From assembly GCA_947095585.1 (NCBI GenBank), contig OX352765.1:65039425-65103424 (forward strand): 64,000 nt of DNA, read 5' to 3'. The stretch comes from Nephrocerus scutellatus (taxonomy: Eukaryota > Arthropoda > Insecta > Diptera > Pipunculidae). Position numbers and translations under genes: made by a program. Of this stretch, positions 21,061-33,430 are shown in pieces. The notes under the pieces are model-generated. The model searched no databases, was not told the origin of the DNA, and was given only the letters and a program-made list of their open reading frames with translations. Numbering within the stretch: the stretch's first letter is position 1; every line of letters begins with the position of its first letter.

Positions 21061-21365
21061 AAATTCTCTATATTAACTTCGCGTGCCCGTGTGTTTCTTT
21101 GTTTGTTTGTGTGTCGTGGAATCTTGCGATCAATTTTTAACCCACTTTCCATAGTCCGATTTCATGGAAATTTTGGACACATGCATATCTCCGATGACAA
21201 CACCTTCTGTTGAAATTTGGGCCCTCCGGCCTCATACATTTTTTTTAAAAAATTAACCCGATTTTCTTCAAATTTTATATACATATGTAGCTCCGATGGA
21301 CAACACTTTTTGTAAAAATTTTGGAGACCCATACCAATTTTTTAAAAAAATTATTTAGAAAATTT
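21061..21365 (-). repeat. TIR/minisatellite element, truncated copy
   Basis: Starts with the terminal AAATTCTCTATATTAACTTC found at the element ends elsewhere (34725-35373, 51771-52264). It then has internal units with ATCTCCGATGGACAACACTTTTTG, and stops at the env relic. Confidence 0.7.
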
Positions 21366-22384
21366 ATGGTTGAAAAATCTGATAAACGACGATTGGCAGT
21401 TGCTAGTCTACTTTAATTTAACGAATTATTGGAATGAGTTTCAAGGATTCAAAAGTGGAGTCAAACGGTTATCCACCTTATGTGCCAGATTGAAGAGTGA
21501 AATTGTACAAATATCTTGGCACAGTTTACACACAAGGACGAGTCACATCCGACTATATTATAATTAAGGTTCAGATCCCACTAGTGACAAACAATCTATT
21601 TGAAACGTTTCGCGTAATACCAATCCCACTTCGTAGGGTCACCATGAGGCTTAAAATATCTGCTCACTACATCGCAGTTAACCTCCATCGAGATTTATAT
21701 TACCCCATGGACACACTTGATGCCGGAGGATGTGTCAAAATAATGACGGATAATATTTTGTGCAGACAAAATCGCCCGCTATACTACAAGAATCGAAATT
21801 TGAGTAAATGTGAGTTTGAACTTTTGCATAACCAACAGCCACCAAGTAGCCGTGCCTCCGAAACAATGGAGGAAGCTGCTGAGTGGAACAACTACTGAAT
21901 GCTAGTGAGTGGCTTTTCTCTTTGGCAAAACAAATCACAATCAACAGTGTGTCTCGAGACTGTTTTCACTAAAACTATCTCTGGATACGGTATTTTGAAA
22001 ACCAAGGCAAATTGTATTATAAAACAACACGGAGCAACAATTTCTTTCCACAATTTGTATTCAACGACAATGAGATCATCATTCTGGACGTCAATTAACA
22101 TAAGCAGCATATCTAGTGAAAGCTCTGTTTATTACAATAGCTACCCGATGAATCTTACACTTCCCTCCAATAATGACACATCAGAACTCTAAAAACAAAT
22201 AAGTAATCTACAGTAGATGGAAACCGGATCCGATGGCTGGCCACCACATGAAACTCATCAGTTCACCGTCAGCTATATTGCTTTAATCCTCGCGTTTGTT
22301 TCTGTTGAGTACTTTGAATGGCTTAAATTCAACGCTCGAAATCCCACCTTGCCTGCCCCAACTCCAACTCACACAAGCATATAA
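21366..22384 (+). pseudogene. env: Errantivirus-type envelope (F-like) relic, copy 1
   Basis: Several frames together follow the pattern of insect errantivirus Env / baculovirus F-like glycoproteins. These are DDWQLLVYFNLTNYW (near 21385), IPLVTNNLFETFRVIPIPLR (near 21590), a Cys-rich segment with CVKIMTDNILC and CEFELLHNQQP, then ISGYGILKTKANCIIK. Near 22275-22320 a hydrophobic segment (VSYIALILAFVSVEYF) followed by a short tail and stop looks like the membrane anchor. The gene is broken by stops and frameshifts (stop after EWNNY at 21898). A purine-rich tract at about 22427-22441 may be the polypurine tract of the lost retroelement. Family assignment is by pattern, without a search. Confidence 0.65.
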
Positions 22385-22545
22385 TTTTCAATTTGAAATT
22401 TAGAACCATAGACCTCATGGAGCTCAACGCGGGGGAGTATGGACAAAATTCGTAGAAATAAAATAATATACTTATTTTTGCTTATGTATAATTAAGTGTT
22501 GTCAATTGTCAATTCACCATATTCTATGGAGAACATTATCAGTAA
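21682..22545 (+). repeat. 864-bp direct duplication, copy 1
   Basis: Nearly identical to 23220-24085; only scattered single-base differences are seen. Contains the 3' half of the env relic and its downstream noncoding DNA. Confidence 0.9.
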
Positions 22546-23027
22546 CATGTACATACCATGCACCATGTGCTTTAAGTTTATATATTATGAGCTTACATTT
22601 TTGATGTAGTCATATTACTTTAAGAATTTTGTCTGTAAAATCTGAACATCAAGCTCAAGGCACATGATATGAAGTTCGTAGGTAAGATGATATCATTACG
22701 TCGCTCGTTATGATTTTGGTTGCTTATGTGTTTCATGTCGTGTGACCATGCAGCCCTTCCCACGACCGTCAGCACATTCCAAAATTCTGTGTTGACGGTC
22801 GGTGTGAAGTTAAATTTCATTTTTTAAAAACCAGGGAGATGCTATTCAACAGCCAACCATGTCGGTTTATTTTTATAAAAAAAAACACATTTGATTAAGT
22901 CTTACAGATAAATAATAAATAAATACAAATAGTTATAAAATTACTGGAAAAAATTAATTTACGTGACAGTTAAATAAAAAATAAAATTTTGATTAAAAAT
23001 AAAAAAAACAACAACAACAAAACGTGT
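22546..23027. other. AT-rich spacer between env copies
   Basis: No gene, tRNA or repeat match seen. It may include part of the LTR that followed env. Confidence 0.4.
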
Positions 23028-23219
23028 AAATTCTCTAATCGGGAATACATATAGTGCAGTTTGAATAAAATCGGGTAAATTTTTTAAAAATTTTGTTAGA
23101 GAACCCCCTGACTCCGGACACTTCCAAATTTTTACAAAAAGTGTTGTCCATTGGAGATACACACGCATATAAAATTTGAAGAAAATCAGGTAAATTTTTA
23201 AAAAAATTTGTATGGGAGC
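23028..23219 (+). repeat. TIR/minisatellite element, first half
   Basis: Begins AAATTCTCTAATCGGG, one end of the family, and runs into an internal unit ending TTTGTATGGGAGCCC, where env copy 2 abuts. The other half is at 27850-28043 in the same orientation, so the element is split by the intervening DNA. Confidence 0.7.
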
Positions 23220-24085
23220 CCTCCATCGAGATTTATATTACCCCATGGACACACTTGATGCCGGAGGATGTGTCAAAATAATGACGGATAATATTTTGTG
23301 CAGACAAAATCGCCTGCTATACTACAAGAATCGAAATGTGAGTAAATGTGAGTTTGAACTTTTGCATAACCAACAGCCACCAAGTAGCCGTGCCTCCGAA
23401 ACAATGGAGGAAGCTGCTGAGTGGAACAACTACTGAATGCTAGTGAGTGGCTTTTCTCTTTGGCAGAACAAATCACAATCAACATAGTGTGTCTCGAGAC
23501 TGTTTTCACTAAAACTATCTCTGGATACGGTATTTTGAAAACCAAGGCAAATTGTATTATAAAACAACACGGAGCAACAATTTCTTTCCACAATTTGTAT
23601 TCAACGACAATGAGAGCATCATTCTGGCCGTCAATTAACATAAGCAGCATATTTAGTGAAAGCTCTGTTTATTACAATAGCTACCCGATGAATCTTACAC
23701 TTCCCTCCAATAATGACACATCAGAACTCTAAAAACAAATTAGTAATCTACAGTAGATGGAAACCGGATCCGATGGCTGGCCACCACATGAAACTCATCA
23801 GTTCACCGTCAGCTATATTGCTTTAATCCTCGCGTTTGTTTCTGTTGAGTACTTTGATTGGCTTAAATTCAACGCTCGAAATCCCACCTTGCCTGCCCCA
23901 ACTCCAACTCACACAAGCATATAATTTTCAATTTGAAATTTAGAACCATAGACCTCATGGAGCTCAACGCGGGGGAGTATGGACAAAATTCATAGAAATA
24001 AAATAATATACTTATTTTTTCTTATGTATAATTAAGTGTTGTCAAATGTCAATTCACCATATTCTATGGAGAACATTATCAGTAA
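23220..24085 (+). pseudogene. env: Errantivirus-type envelope relic, copy 2 (3' part)
   Basis: Duplicate of 21682-22545. It lacks the N-terminal region of copy 1, begins inside the Env ectodomain and runs through the putative membrane anchor (near 23815-23860). It is broken by frame changes, as in copy 1. It ends at a T-run that is the 3' poly(A) of the minus-strand LINE. Confidence 0.65.
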
Positions 24086-24541
24086 TTTTTTTTTTTTTTT
24101 TTATTTATTCCAAAATTAACTTTATAATATATTGGTTAGTAAGAAAATAACGAAACTTACAAGCTATATTAGTATGGTTATATAAATGACCAGTTTGGTT
24201 CTCATTATATTATATATCTACTTTTTTTTTTATTTTAATCTATCAATATTTATTTTAAGGTACTACTTTTATTAAATTGTAATAATTTTGATTTTAAAGG
24301 AAAAATGGAAAAAGAAAACCTTTAATACATTTTTTTTTATTTAATATTTACTTAAGATAACTTAAATCTACTTAAAACTAGATAACAAAAAAAATAACAA
24401 GAAATACAAAAAAGAACAATTCCCTGATATTTCGTTGGCAGCGTCCCAAGCTTCCAGCACAACCTGCACCATAGAGACGTCATTATGACATCTCTATGAT
24501 ACCCATTGTACAGATTACCCAAGACGCTGCCCCCGCTAATA

Positions 24542-26368
24542 CTAGGGCTGTATGTCGGCCACACCCCAGTTGAGCCACCAATATTTGATTGGGTTACATC
24601 TGTTACTGTCTCTTTCAGGTATGTCGCTGCAGTATCTCCAGACCGCATTTCGACCACTCAAAGTCATCGATGCATGTCGGATGCTTTTGTCCGTTGCCCT
24701 TCTAGTAATATGGTATATCAGGGGCACGTTGCGTGAGTCCGACAGATAGCCCAGTGCATCTAAATGCAAGAATGCCTCAGGTGGTATAAATCCGCTCTCT
24801 AAAGCTCTCTCGAAGTACTGAGGATTTGGATAAAAGGCTCCCGAAATTAAGTCGTTTGCAACAGAGGCTGACCGAGCGAAATGGTTCCTAGTAAGATCCA
24901 GAATGACATTGTCGATTCTGGAAACTCCAGAAGCGTTTAGGAGTTTTTTATTTGACACATAGTGCCTGTAATTGGAATGTTCGCTCCTATACATATTCAT
25001 ACACGCTCTAAGGCATTTCCTCTCGAGGACGCGTAATTTTTCCATATATGAAGGATTGATGTTCCACCATATTGGACACGCATACGTTAAAATTGGTCTT
25101 ACGAACGCCTGGTAGCAAAGGACCTTCACCTCACATCTCAGATGGCGTGAGTAAAATAAAGTCTTCAGTGCCATGAAAACGGCTCTTCCCTTTTTCACAG
25201 CGGTATTTACGTGTTCATTGTAATACAAGAATGCATCCAAGTAAACACCTAAATACCGCACTACCGCCTTTGTTGGAATTTGAACGCCATTTGCCCCAGT
25301 TATCTGCAAGTTTTTCCAATTTCGTCGAAGGTCGTGATTTCCGCGTCTTAGAGGGGTGCGAAACATTATAACTTCGCACTTTGAATAGCTTATCTTAAGC
25401 TTCCACCTTTCGCAGTATGCCCGAAATTCATCGAATTTGCTTTGCAAATTTCTTTGAATTTCCTCGACTCTCGAGCCGTGTACATATATCATAATGTCGT
25501 CAGCATAAGCGAGGGATGCATCCATATCCTTCAGTACTTCGGAAATAAATATATTAAACAGAATTGGCGCCGTTACTGCGCCTTGTGGAAGACCGTTAGC
25601 GATATTGAAAACCCTAACTGTCGTGTTTTTATTATCTGTTACAACAAATTTCTTCCCGTATATCAGAGATATAATCATTTTGACTAAATGATGTGGAAAC
25701 CCATATCTGATAATTTTATAAATTAACGCGTCGATCCAGACCGTGTCAAAGGCTTTTTCGAGATCCACTAGACAGGCAGCCGTATTCCTCTTATCATTCA
25801 TATGCCAGTTGACATCTGAAATCAATTTGGTCACAGCGTGTACTGTCGAGTGGTTTTGTTTGAACCCAAATTTGTTCCGCGGTATAATCTCTTTTTCGTC
25901 GCCCACGTTCAAAATGGACTTGCTAATAACCACTTCTAAAACTTTCCCGATATTAGGCAAGAGATTTATTGGCCTATAGTTCGTCGGATCAGAAGGATCT
26001 TTCTTTTTTTTTATTATTGGAAAAACCTTCGATGTTTTTCAACAACTCGGAAAGTAGTGATTATTGAGCAAGTTATTAAAAATAACGCAGTATTTCCGTA
26101 TGATTTCGACTGGAAGATGTTTTAACGCGATATTGGGAATGTTATCTAAACCTGTCGAGGGCTTGTTGTTCAGTTTCCTGAAAATGTAAGTAAGTTCCGT
26201 CAACGTCGAGAAGTAGTTGTTTGTTTGGTCTTGCGTTAGTTCGTCCGATTTCATGTCATTTGAGAAGCGTACAAGAGTATCCGAGTAATTGTGCTGATTA
26301 TGAAATCTGTGCAATTCCTCGTTCACCATATCTGCAGAATTGCTTAGGAGACATCCTATTTGGTGCAC
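24542..26368 (-). pseudogene. LINE reverse transcriptase, frameshifted
   Basis: 26368-26039 holds the N-terminal RT region (RKLNNKPSTGLDNIPNIALK). After a frame change, 25960-24542 (472 codons) contains the thumb/palm motifs: FGFKQNHSTVHAV, LVDLEKAFDTVW (motif A), NGLPQGAVTAPILFNIF (motif B) and LAYADDIMIYV (motif C, catalytic YADD). The catalytic residues are preserved but the frame is interrupted. It would copy LINE RNA at the nicked target. The clade is uncertain between LOA and other Jockey-group LINEs. Confidence 0.85.
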
Positions 26369-26449
26369 TGTTTCAAAATGAGATCCAATAAGATTTAGCT
26401 TCTCAACACCCTCGTCAACAACAAAGTAGTTGTTAACAATTGGTGTCGT

Positions 26450-27763
26450 TCAGCTATCAATTCTCGCCCGAGAAATGAGATGCCCTAAAGTAATTGGTAT
26501 CTTCAATTCCGGTACTGTAATAACATTACGAGGCTTATAAAGTCGATTTATTTTCGGGAACATCGTCCTTGAATCAGACTTTATAATGTTCTCTGCTCGG
26601 TGCCTCCAATAATTGTTGATACTGTTCCGGAATTGTTGTTTCAGTAAGCTCTTCACATTTCTTAAAAGGGACTTGAGTCTCATTAGATCACTGTTGCCCA
26701 CTACACCAGGGAGCTGCCTTCGTATTCTGTTGATTTGTGTGACAAGAAAACTCTTGTAGCTCTGTAACGTACGTATTTCTCGGTTTAGATAACACTCCGT
26801 AGAATTTTTGCATTTTATTTTCGGGACTGTCGAATTAATACTCGACAGAATCACCGAATTCAGTCTTTGTATGCAGAAATCACACTCCTCGTTCGTCAGA
26901 TTCCTATTGTTAGGAACTTCGGAAGAGGAAATACTATTTCTGCATTCTCTTGTGGCCTGTTGTTCAAACCTCTTCCAGTTGGTCTTCCTAAAGTTTAATT
27001 TAGGAATTTCTGGTTGGCTTGCGAGGGCGAATATGGAATCGTCAGCAAACGAGGCTACTATAAGTATCGCGTTGTGGTCGCTATCATACGGCAACAGCGG
27101 GATCTTATTATCGTGGACCGTTCCTATTTGCAGTCGCGCATCTGCAATACACAAATCTAAATATGAGTTTCCGGAAGGATAACTTGGTGTAACCGGGCTG
27201 TATAATTTCAATTTAAATCTGACCTGGTTGTCATCAACAAAGCGCTTAAGAAAGCTGCCTCTTCCGTTAGCTGTTGAGTCCAGCCAAGCCTGATGTTTCG
27301 CGTTTAGATCTCCCGCTAGGATGAAATAGTTATTTAAACTATCTAATCCTAGTTTTTCGAATAATTTCTCGAGCTCGACGTTAAACTGATTATCTGCTGG
27401 CGGCGCATATGCAGATATTATATGAAGGCAACTATTATTTCGAAGTGGCAGCGAAATAATAGTAGTCTCTAGACAGTTAAAGCTTGCAACCTCGCTCTTA
27501 TAAATTGTTTTGAAACTTAGTGGTTTTCGGATCAGCACAGCTGTTCCACCACCACGAATCGCGTTCTTTCTGTCCGTTCGTATTAAGTCGTAGTTCTTAA
27601 ATTCTAATTTATGTCTTGCGTTAAGCTTTGTCTCGTTTAGAAGGAGTATGTCCGGACTGTGGTCTTCCACAAAGCGCAGCAAGTCGCCCCTTCTGGAGAC
27701 TGAAATTATGGAATTGACTTTTAGAGAAGCTATTTTGAGTGCTCTACGTCTAAGCGCTGACAT
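26450..27763 (-). pseudogene. LINE ORF2 apurinic endonuclease domain
   Basis: 437 codons from ATG at 27763, which overlaps the ORF1 stop in an ATG..TAG arrangement. The APE-type endonuclease motifs are present: NETKLNAR (metal-binding Glu), GGGTAVLI, ISAYAPP, AGDLNAKHQAW and DSDHNAI (catalytic His). A stop at 26450 ends the frame before the RT, so this copy is dead. Confidence 0.85.
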
Positions 27764-27849
27764 TCAACAAACCGCGCAGCAGATTCAAGATGGTGTTAAG
27801 TTGCACCTTTTGATCTGCTACATCTTTGGCAAGAGTGTTTACTTTATTT
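27750..27849 (-). pseudogene. LINE ORF1 C-terminal stub
   Basis: About 30 codons (KVNTLAKDVADQKVQLNTIL ...) ending 13 nt past the ORF2 ATG. The heptad-like spacing hints at a coiled coil. The rest of ORF1 is absent because of 5' truncation. Confidence 0.6.
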
Positions 27850-28043
27850 AAAAAATTTGTATGGGAGCCCCCCGACCCCAAGGTGCCCCAAATTTTAATG
27901 GAAAGTATTGTCATGGGAAATACACATGTGTGCAAAGTTTGAAAAAAATCGGACTTTAGGAAGTGTGTTAAAAATTGATCACAAAATTCTGCCCACCAGC
28001 CAGCCAGCCAGCCACGGACACGCGAAGTTAATATAGAGAATTT
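27850..28043 (+). repeat. TIR/minisatellite element, second half
   Basis: Starts in TTTGTATGGGAGCCCC, as at the left break. It passes a (CCAG)n tract (28000-28016) and ends GAAGTTAATATAGAGAATTT, the opposite terminus. Confidence 0.7.
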
Positions 28044-28360
28044 AAAACCGGTCAAATCGTTGGTCATTTAAGTAAAATGCAGTTGCAATAGAAGCAGTTT
28101 GTAGTTAAGTGAACGTGTGACAACCGAAGGAGCTACAGAAGAAGAAGAAAAATAAATGAATGCAGAGCTAAATAGAGCCAGCTCGCAGATTGTTGGCACA
28201 AGTAATTTCCGTATGAATTTCAGTCTTTTTATACGAGTACATAATTTCTGTTATGATTTCAATATTTTTTGTCATATTATCCAAATAATTTCATGTACGA
28301 ATAGTTTATTTTAAAAACGATAATTATTTTATAATAACTTTTGTGTATAATAACTTTTGT
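28044..28360. other. Unassigned AT-rich spacer
   Basis: No gene or repeat seen. Confidence 0.4.
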
Positions 28361-28660
28361 ATGTAAAACCAAAGTATTTTACTTTGGTTTACATAGTAAA
28401 AGGAAGTATAGTAATCATGAAAATTTTCGAGCTCGGGATTTTTACAGATTTACCCATTACCGTATCTTCTGAGTCAAAAAAAGCGAAAATAAAAAATCTC
28501 TGTCTGTCTGTCTGTCAGTGTCCACTCTACAGCCCAGCTCAACTTATCGAGATGAAAATTAATATTTAAGCTTTTTTCATAATTTGTGATGGGCCAGGTG
28601 ATTTTGACGGAAAGCTGACAACCGGAAGTGAAAGTTTACTTAAACAGTTTTTCGAGTATA
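28361..28660. repeat. Helentron/DINE-like repeat with hairpin and (GTCT)n
   Basis: A palindrome TGTAAAACCAAAGTA..TACTTTGGTTTACA (28362-28393) is followed about 105 bp later by a (GTCT)4 tract (28501-28517). Subterminal hairpins plus a GTCY microsatellite are known marks of fly DINE-1/Helentron non-autonomous elements. Boundaries are not defined. Confidence 0.4.
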
Positions 28661-28899
28661 TACTACAGCACTTAGATGAAATCTGTTAAGTGCAAAAGCA
28701 ATTTAAACAAACAAAAAAATAAAAAATAAAAAAAAATTAAAAAAAATAAAAAATTTGAAAAAAAAAAATTTGAAAAAAAATTAATATACATTTACTGACG
28801 ATTCCGGCCCCGTCCGTAAAAGATAGTCCTGTTGTGCCCACAACTCAAGGTAAAAATGGATTTAGACGACTGGACTTAAACCCGTTTTACAGGATAGGC

Positions 28900-29985
28900 T
28901 CATCGTCAAGCGTCTGATGAGTCCGTATGCGAGGATGATGTCGGAGGAAGCAAATTCAAATGGCGGAAGAGGGCTATTCACAGCAGTGGGTAGATGAATT
29001 TGTGGAAAATGCAGTCACTACGAGTGGAACAATCTCCAGAAATTCGTCTATGGCAAGCAGTCGTTGAAAGGAGCTGCTTCGTAGCCAAACGGGTGTCAGG
29101 AATCGAAAAACGCTGATAAGCGAGTTTGGAAGTCTAGTGTCATCTGTTGAGGTCCATCGTAAACTACAAAGTCGCCTTACAGTATTAGAGATGATCAGAG
29201 CAGGGGGCAGCGACCTCAGAGGATCAGAGCAGAAGCGGAAAGTGGTTGGTTCAGAAGGCAAAAATGCCTTGAGGTATAGGGAGATCTTAGCACTATTTGT
29301 CGCCGTAAGAAACCAACGGAAACGTTAACTGAATATTTTTATAGTTAGATAGGAAAATCGATTGCGTTAGATGATAGTAGCATGATTACATACTTTACCG
29401 ACGGTATATAGGACTATAAGTTAAATTAAAGCCCAACGACTAGTACACAGCCTATTAAGACAGAATGCTTCAAGTGTGGGAACACATCCCACCTGATGAG
29501 AGATTGTCCAGTCAAGAAAGTCTGGAAATGTTTTAGTTGTGGACAAGAGGGACATCGATCGTTCGAGTGCAGAGCTCGCAGCCAAGGTCAACAGCATCGT
29601 GGAAGGTTCGGTAACAATAACGTACATACCACATCAACTAATGACGGTACGGGACGGGAATAGTCCTACACCAGAGGCTAGAGTTGCTTTAGCAATCGGA
29701 GCCAACCGAATTTTCAAGAACATCTGTGTGAAAGGATACACACTTTCAGCGACAGGACACCGGAAGCGATCTGTGGCTTCTACGGTACGATTGTCTATTG
29801 ATGATGGACAATGTTGAGCTGAAAACGGAAAAGTGAAACCTACATATTTGAAATAGGTAGTTTAAAGGCAGATGATGAGGTAGATGGAATACAAGTACAA
29901 GTAATTTTCCATGTGATAAAAGAACGAGACATGCAATTTGCCACGGTAATGGGAAACGATGTTCTCATGGGTGGCGTTCAAAAAA
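28900..29985 (+). pseudogene. Ty3/gypsy gag nucleocapsid and protease relic
   Basis: At about 29460-29575 one frame encodes two classical CCHC zinc knuckles: CFKCGNTSHLMRDC and CFSCGQEGHRSFEC. Upstream sequence (28920-29330) is degenerate gag. Downstream at about 29760 lies a damaged protease active-site region (TGSDLWLL). At 29885-29970 there is a protease-like end (VDGIQVQVIFHVIKERDMQ). Frames shift repeatedly. No RT follows. Confidence 0.65.
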
Positions 29986-31060
29986 CTGTTCAGAGATCAA
30001 ACACGTGAAAGAGCTGCCTCTATCAGTGATTATACTCTCTGGTGCTCCGAATTCAAAGACGAAGTTTTAAAAATGACGAACTACATTGTTGGCATTAGTA
30101 TTTCTTACCGCTTCCAATTGAGCAAACTTGGTGAGATTGAAAAATTTTCTACCAAAATATCGATTGTTTGGTCACGTCTTTGGATCTGTTCATTGCGGAT
30201 TTGATTCTTACTGATCATATATTTCATATACCATTCCATTTGTCCAATACATCCAGAGTTTTCTGAAATTTCACTGCCACCACCGTTTTTCATTTTAAAA
30301 TATTTCTGTCATTCTGGGAATTTCTTGTTTATCTATCCCCCTCTCAGCTTCGCCATCAGCCGCATCAGCTTTACCAACGCCACCATCAACAACTTTTTTT
30401 TATTTACCTGTCTTGTTTCTTCTTGCGCACGTTCAGCTTTATCACATTCAAGTTCCTATCTCTTGCTCTCCCGTTTTTATGTTCTCACATATATCGGCGG
30501 CACCATGATAACAAATACGCAACAAGAATTCCAAGAAAAATCTCTTTTTAATTTTGTTCAAAAATAAAATATAGTTTGTCACACATTGGTTGTTGGTCAC
30601 TACTGCAACAAATATTTTGCGGAAAATGCTTCTATTTTTTTGCACCTAGGCCAAACTCGTTCGCCAAAAAAAAAAACCGCACGGCACACCACTAAGCACT
30701 GAATGACACGAAGACGAATATAGAACACTTCTTTAAGTCGAATTTGCTGCTTAACGTAAAACATGTGCCTAATAACATACAGCTACTAACTATGGAATTT
30801 CAATTTACTTGCACTTTTCAGATTATTCGTTCAGGTCTTTGTGGGTACTTAGTTAAAATAAATTCACAATTTCCAAATGGATATTTTTTTTTGCAAAATT
30901 GTCTCTGCTGAGTAATTTGTTAATGGTTGCAAATCCCACTTCAGAGATGTTAGTACAGTAAATAAATACTGCGACATAATAAAAACGCAAAAGTTTCTTT
31001 TTTAACATTAAAAACAACAACTTTATTAAAAACTTTTATTTAACTTGACTTGACCCCTTT
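29986..31060. other. Unassigned noncoding stretch
   Basis: Short frames only; C/T-rich patch near 30320-30440. Nothing recognised. Confidence 0.4.
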
Positions 31061-31680
31061 TTGTCTGTATTTTCGACCACCACCACCACCTAGAGAGCTG
31101 AAATTTTGTGAGCGGCTAACTCCAAAATAGCATTTTATATTACGCGGATGAAGCGTGGCTTTGGGGTCCTTTTTAACCACCTTCGTGTGGACCTATAGAG
31201 CTTAAATTTTGCGAGTGTGCAAGTCCAAAATATCATTTTTTATATTTCGCGTATCACGCGTGTTTTTGAGGTCCTTTTTATCCACCTTCTACATGATCTA
31301 GAGAGCTGAAATTGTATGAGTGTCTTACTCCAAAGTAGCATTTTTTTATAGGCCGCGTATGACGTTGTCACATATCGCTTGTGGCGCGTGTAAGGGGATG
31401 AAAAATTAATTTCGACTTTTTTGACCACCACTTTTTTAACCACCTTCCAATTGGCTAGTTTCTAAGTCCAAATAACGTTTTTTATATTCCGCCTATGACT
31501 CGTGTCGCGTTTTACGTGTGAAGCATGTGACGGGTTGAAATCGCGTCATTTTCTTGTTTTTTTTAGATCTTTTTTAACTACCTTTTGCACGACCTAGAGG
31601 GCTGAAATTTTGTGAGCGGCTCAATGTCAAGGGCCAATTTTGATATTCCGTGTTTGACGTGACATCAAAAACAGATATTT
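31061..31680. repeat. Degenerate ~110-140 bp tandem repeat
   Basis: Units of the form CCACCTTC..GACCTAGAGAGCTGAAATTTTGTGAG..CTCCAAAATAGCATTTTTTATATTCCGCGTATGACGCGTG recur about five times (units near 31085, 31185, 31290, 31440, 31585). They are strongly diverged, suggesting an old array or minisatellite-bearing transposon. Confidence 0.65.
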
Positions 31681-32160
31681 TGGCGATTATTACCAAATAA
31701 TAAAGGACTGTGTGGCGTTTTTCGATGTATACATAAAAGTTTGTACCCGAAAAACAAAGTTTTTTTTACATTTGCTTGTTCGCATTCAATCGCCAGTCCC
31801 TCGCACGACTGCACTCTACAAACTCCGAAACTAAACTGCACTGTCCACTACTGGCAGCGTTTAATAAACACATAAAATAGTGTGCGTTATCTTTTTCTTT
31901 ATTGTACTAATTTTTAAGGCTGCTAACATGCTTTTGACGCAAAGCCCGTTACAATTTTTCTTGACTTAACCTACAGGGTGATTGTGTATATGCATTTAAA
32001 TAAACAGAGTGTGTAAACTATTTAAATATTAAAAAATCAAAGTACTTTGCTTTTGTTTTTAATTCTATATATGTGTATTTACAAAGCTAGTCTCTGTTGG
32101 GGTGACTTTGGGTGGGATTAAAATCGTCTCCCCCTTTACTTCCACCGATAATTATGAATG
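31681..32160. other. Unassigned spacer
   Basis: Contains CGCATTCAATCGCCAGTC and TTTAATAAACACATAAAATAG sequences that could be LTR-derived. No gene is recognised. Confidence 0.3.
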
Positions 32161-33430
32161 GTGAAGCTAGCTTCTCACGACCGCATGATTCTTACTTCCT
32201 ATTTGTGGTTGGTGGTCGTGATCAGGAAGTTCTATTGCTGGTTCCCTTGTCGTGTTTTCTGAGGCATCGGAATGCCCTCGTGACTTCCTAAGGTCAACGT
32301 TGTGGGTGTTCGTGGCTATTGTGGGCTGCACGGGGCTCTTTGTTGCCCGTGGCCCCGACTTTAGAGAAGAATTCTTCGTTGCTATTGCCTTGTCTTCGTT
32401 TGCTTCGTTGGTTTTAATGCTCTTGTTTCCCTTGCCGTTGTCCTCGTTGCCTTGGTTGATGTTATTGGGGTTGTTATCTTGATGGTCAAGTTTTTCGGGG
32501 GGATTTTGGTCTTCCCGTCTTTCTTCACTTCCTTTGCCACTATCGCTAAGCTGCCAAGGGAAATGTTGGCGGTCTTCCCATTTGTCCTCACCTCCTTCGC
32601 TACCGTTGCCTTCGCCACGTCGTTCCGAGGAATTTTTGACTTCAGCGATTGTCTGGCGAGCGATTGGATGTGTTCTGCAATGTTTCGGCGACTTTGCTTC
32701 GCCTCCTTCTGATCAAATGCCTGCGCCAGGCACTTGGAGGATCAGGACAGTCATTTGGGTTCGCTCAGAAAAACCTCTGTACAATGAAGCACAGCATAAA
32801 GAGGCCGCAGTCGCTGGTATTTCGCTGCCTCTCGATACGGACTCGTCCATCTGGGAAAGTTATCACGGTGAAGGGGCGTGCAGTGACCTGTGCTCGTTCT
32901 TTGGTGGCCTTCTTTGTGGTTAGATACTGACGCAGGATATTTGGATGGTATTTGATAACGGTTGGGGTAGTGACTCGAACACGAGCAGTTCACCGTAAGG
33001 GATCCCCTCGCCTTGTTTTTATGTAGGTTTTGATTGACCGAGACGTCGTTAAATTAACGCTCAGAATATCGGTATCCTTGATCCACTTCGACATGGCGGA
33101 GTGTCAGCGGACTGCAAGCTCATGATGTATCTCCCCGCTCTTTAACTGGACTTGGGTGAAGCGTTGGAAGAAAAAAGTATTGGCCACATAGAGCCTTTCA
33201 CGCTGTTGCTTCGTCATGACCGTTCGATGCATCCACTGCAGCTGAAACTCTACAAGTCGGTCATTCAGGAATCGCTCTATGGTCAATCAATCATAATCTT
33301 CTCGAGTAATGGGGATCCCGCCAGGACCTGGTGGAAAAACTCAGAGGAAATTGGAAGGCGTAACCTCTTCTTCGGCGCTAAACAGGGAGATGATGAAGAG
33401 GGACCTCGCCTGCATTGTTTGCCTGGCTAG
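32160..33430 (-). pseudogene. Decayed minus-strand coding relic, unassigned
   Basis: Minus-strand pieces look protein-like. One is basic/hydrophobic and Gln-rich (33286-33104, FQLQWMHRTVMTKQQRERLY). A second, at about 32890-32775, contains FTVITFPDGRVRIERQRNT. A long charged Lys/Glu/Asn-rich part covers 32700-32170. They are in different frames. They lie downstream of a gypsy RT fragment (34430-34620) on the same strand, so they may be a gag or third ORF of a lost element. I do not recognise the protein. Confidence 0.35.

Larger units (their letters stand above)
24086..27849 (-). mobile_element. 5'-truncated LINE (Jockey superfamily, possibly LOA-like), decayed
   Basis: The T-run at 24086-24103 is the poly(A) tail on the minus strand. 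From right to left: last ~30 codons of ORF1 (to 27750), endonuclease, reverse transcriptase, then a 3' UTR of about 450 bp. The 5' end is truncated inside ORF1 near 27849. ORF2 is broken between endonuclease and RT. Confidence 0.85.

Noticed and set aside
32775..32890. SDCGLF motif suggesting a C48/Ulp1 cysteine protease
   Set aside because: Only the short motif fits; no upstream His/Asp region could be placed and the frame breaks at once.
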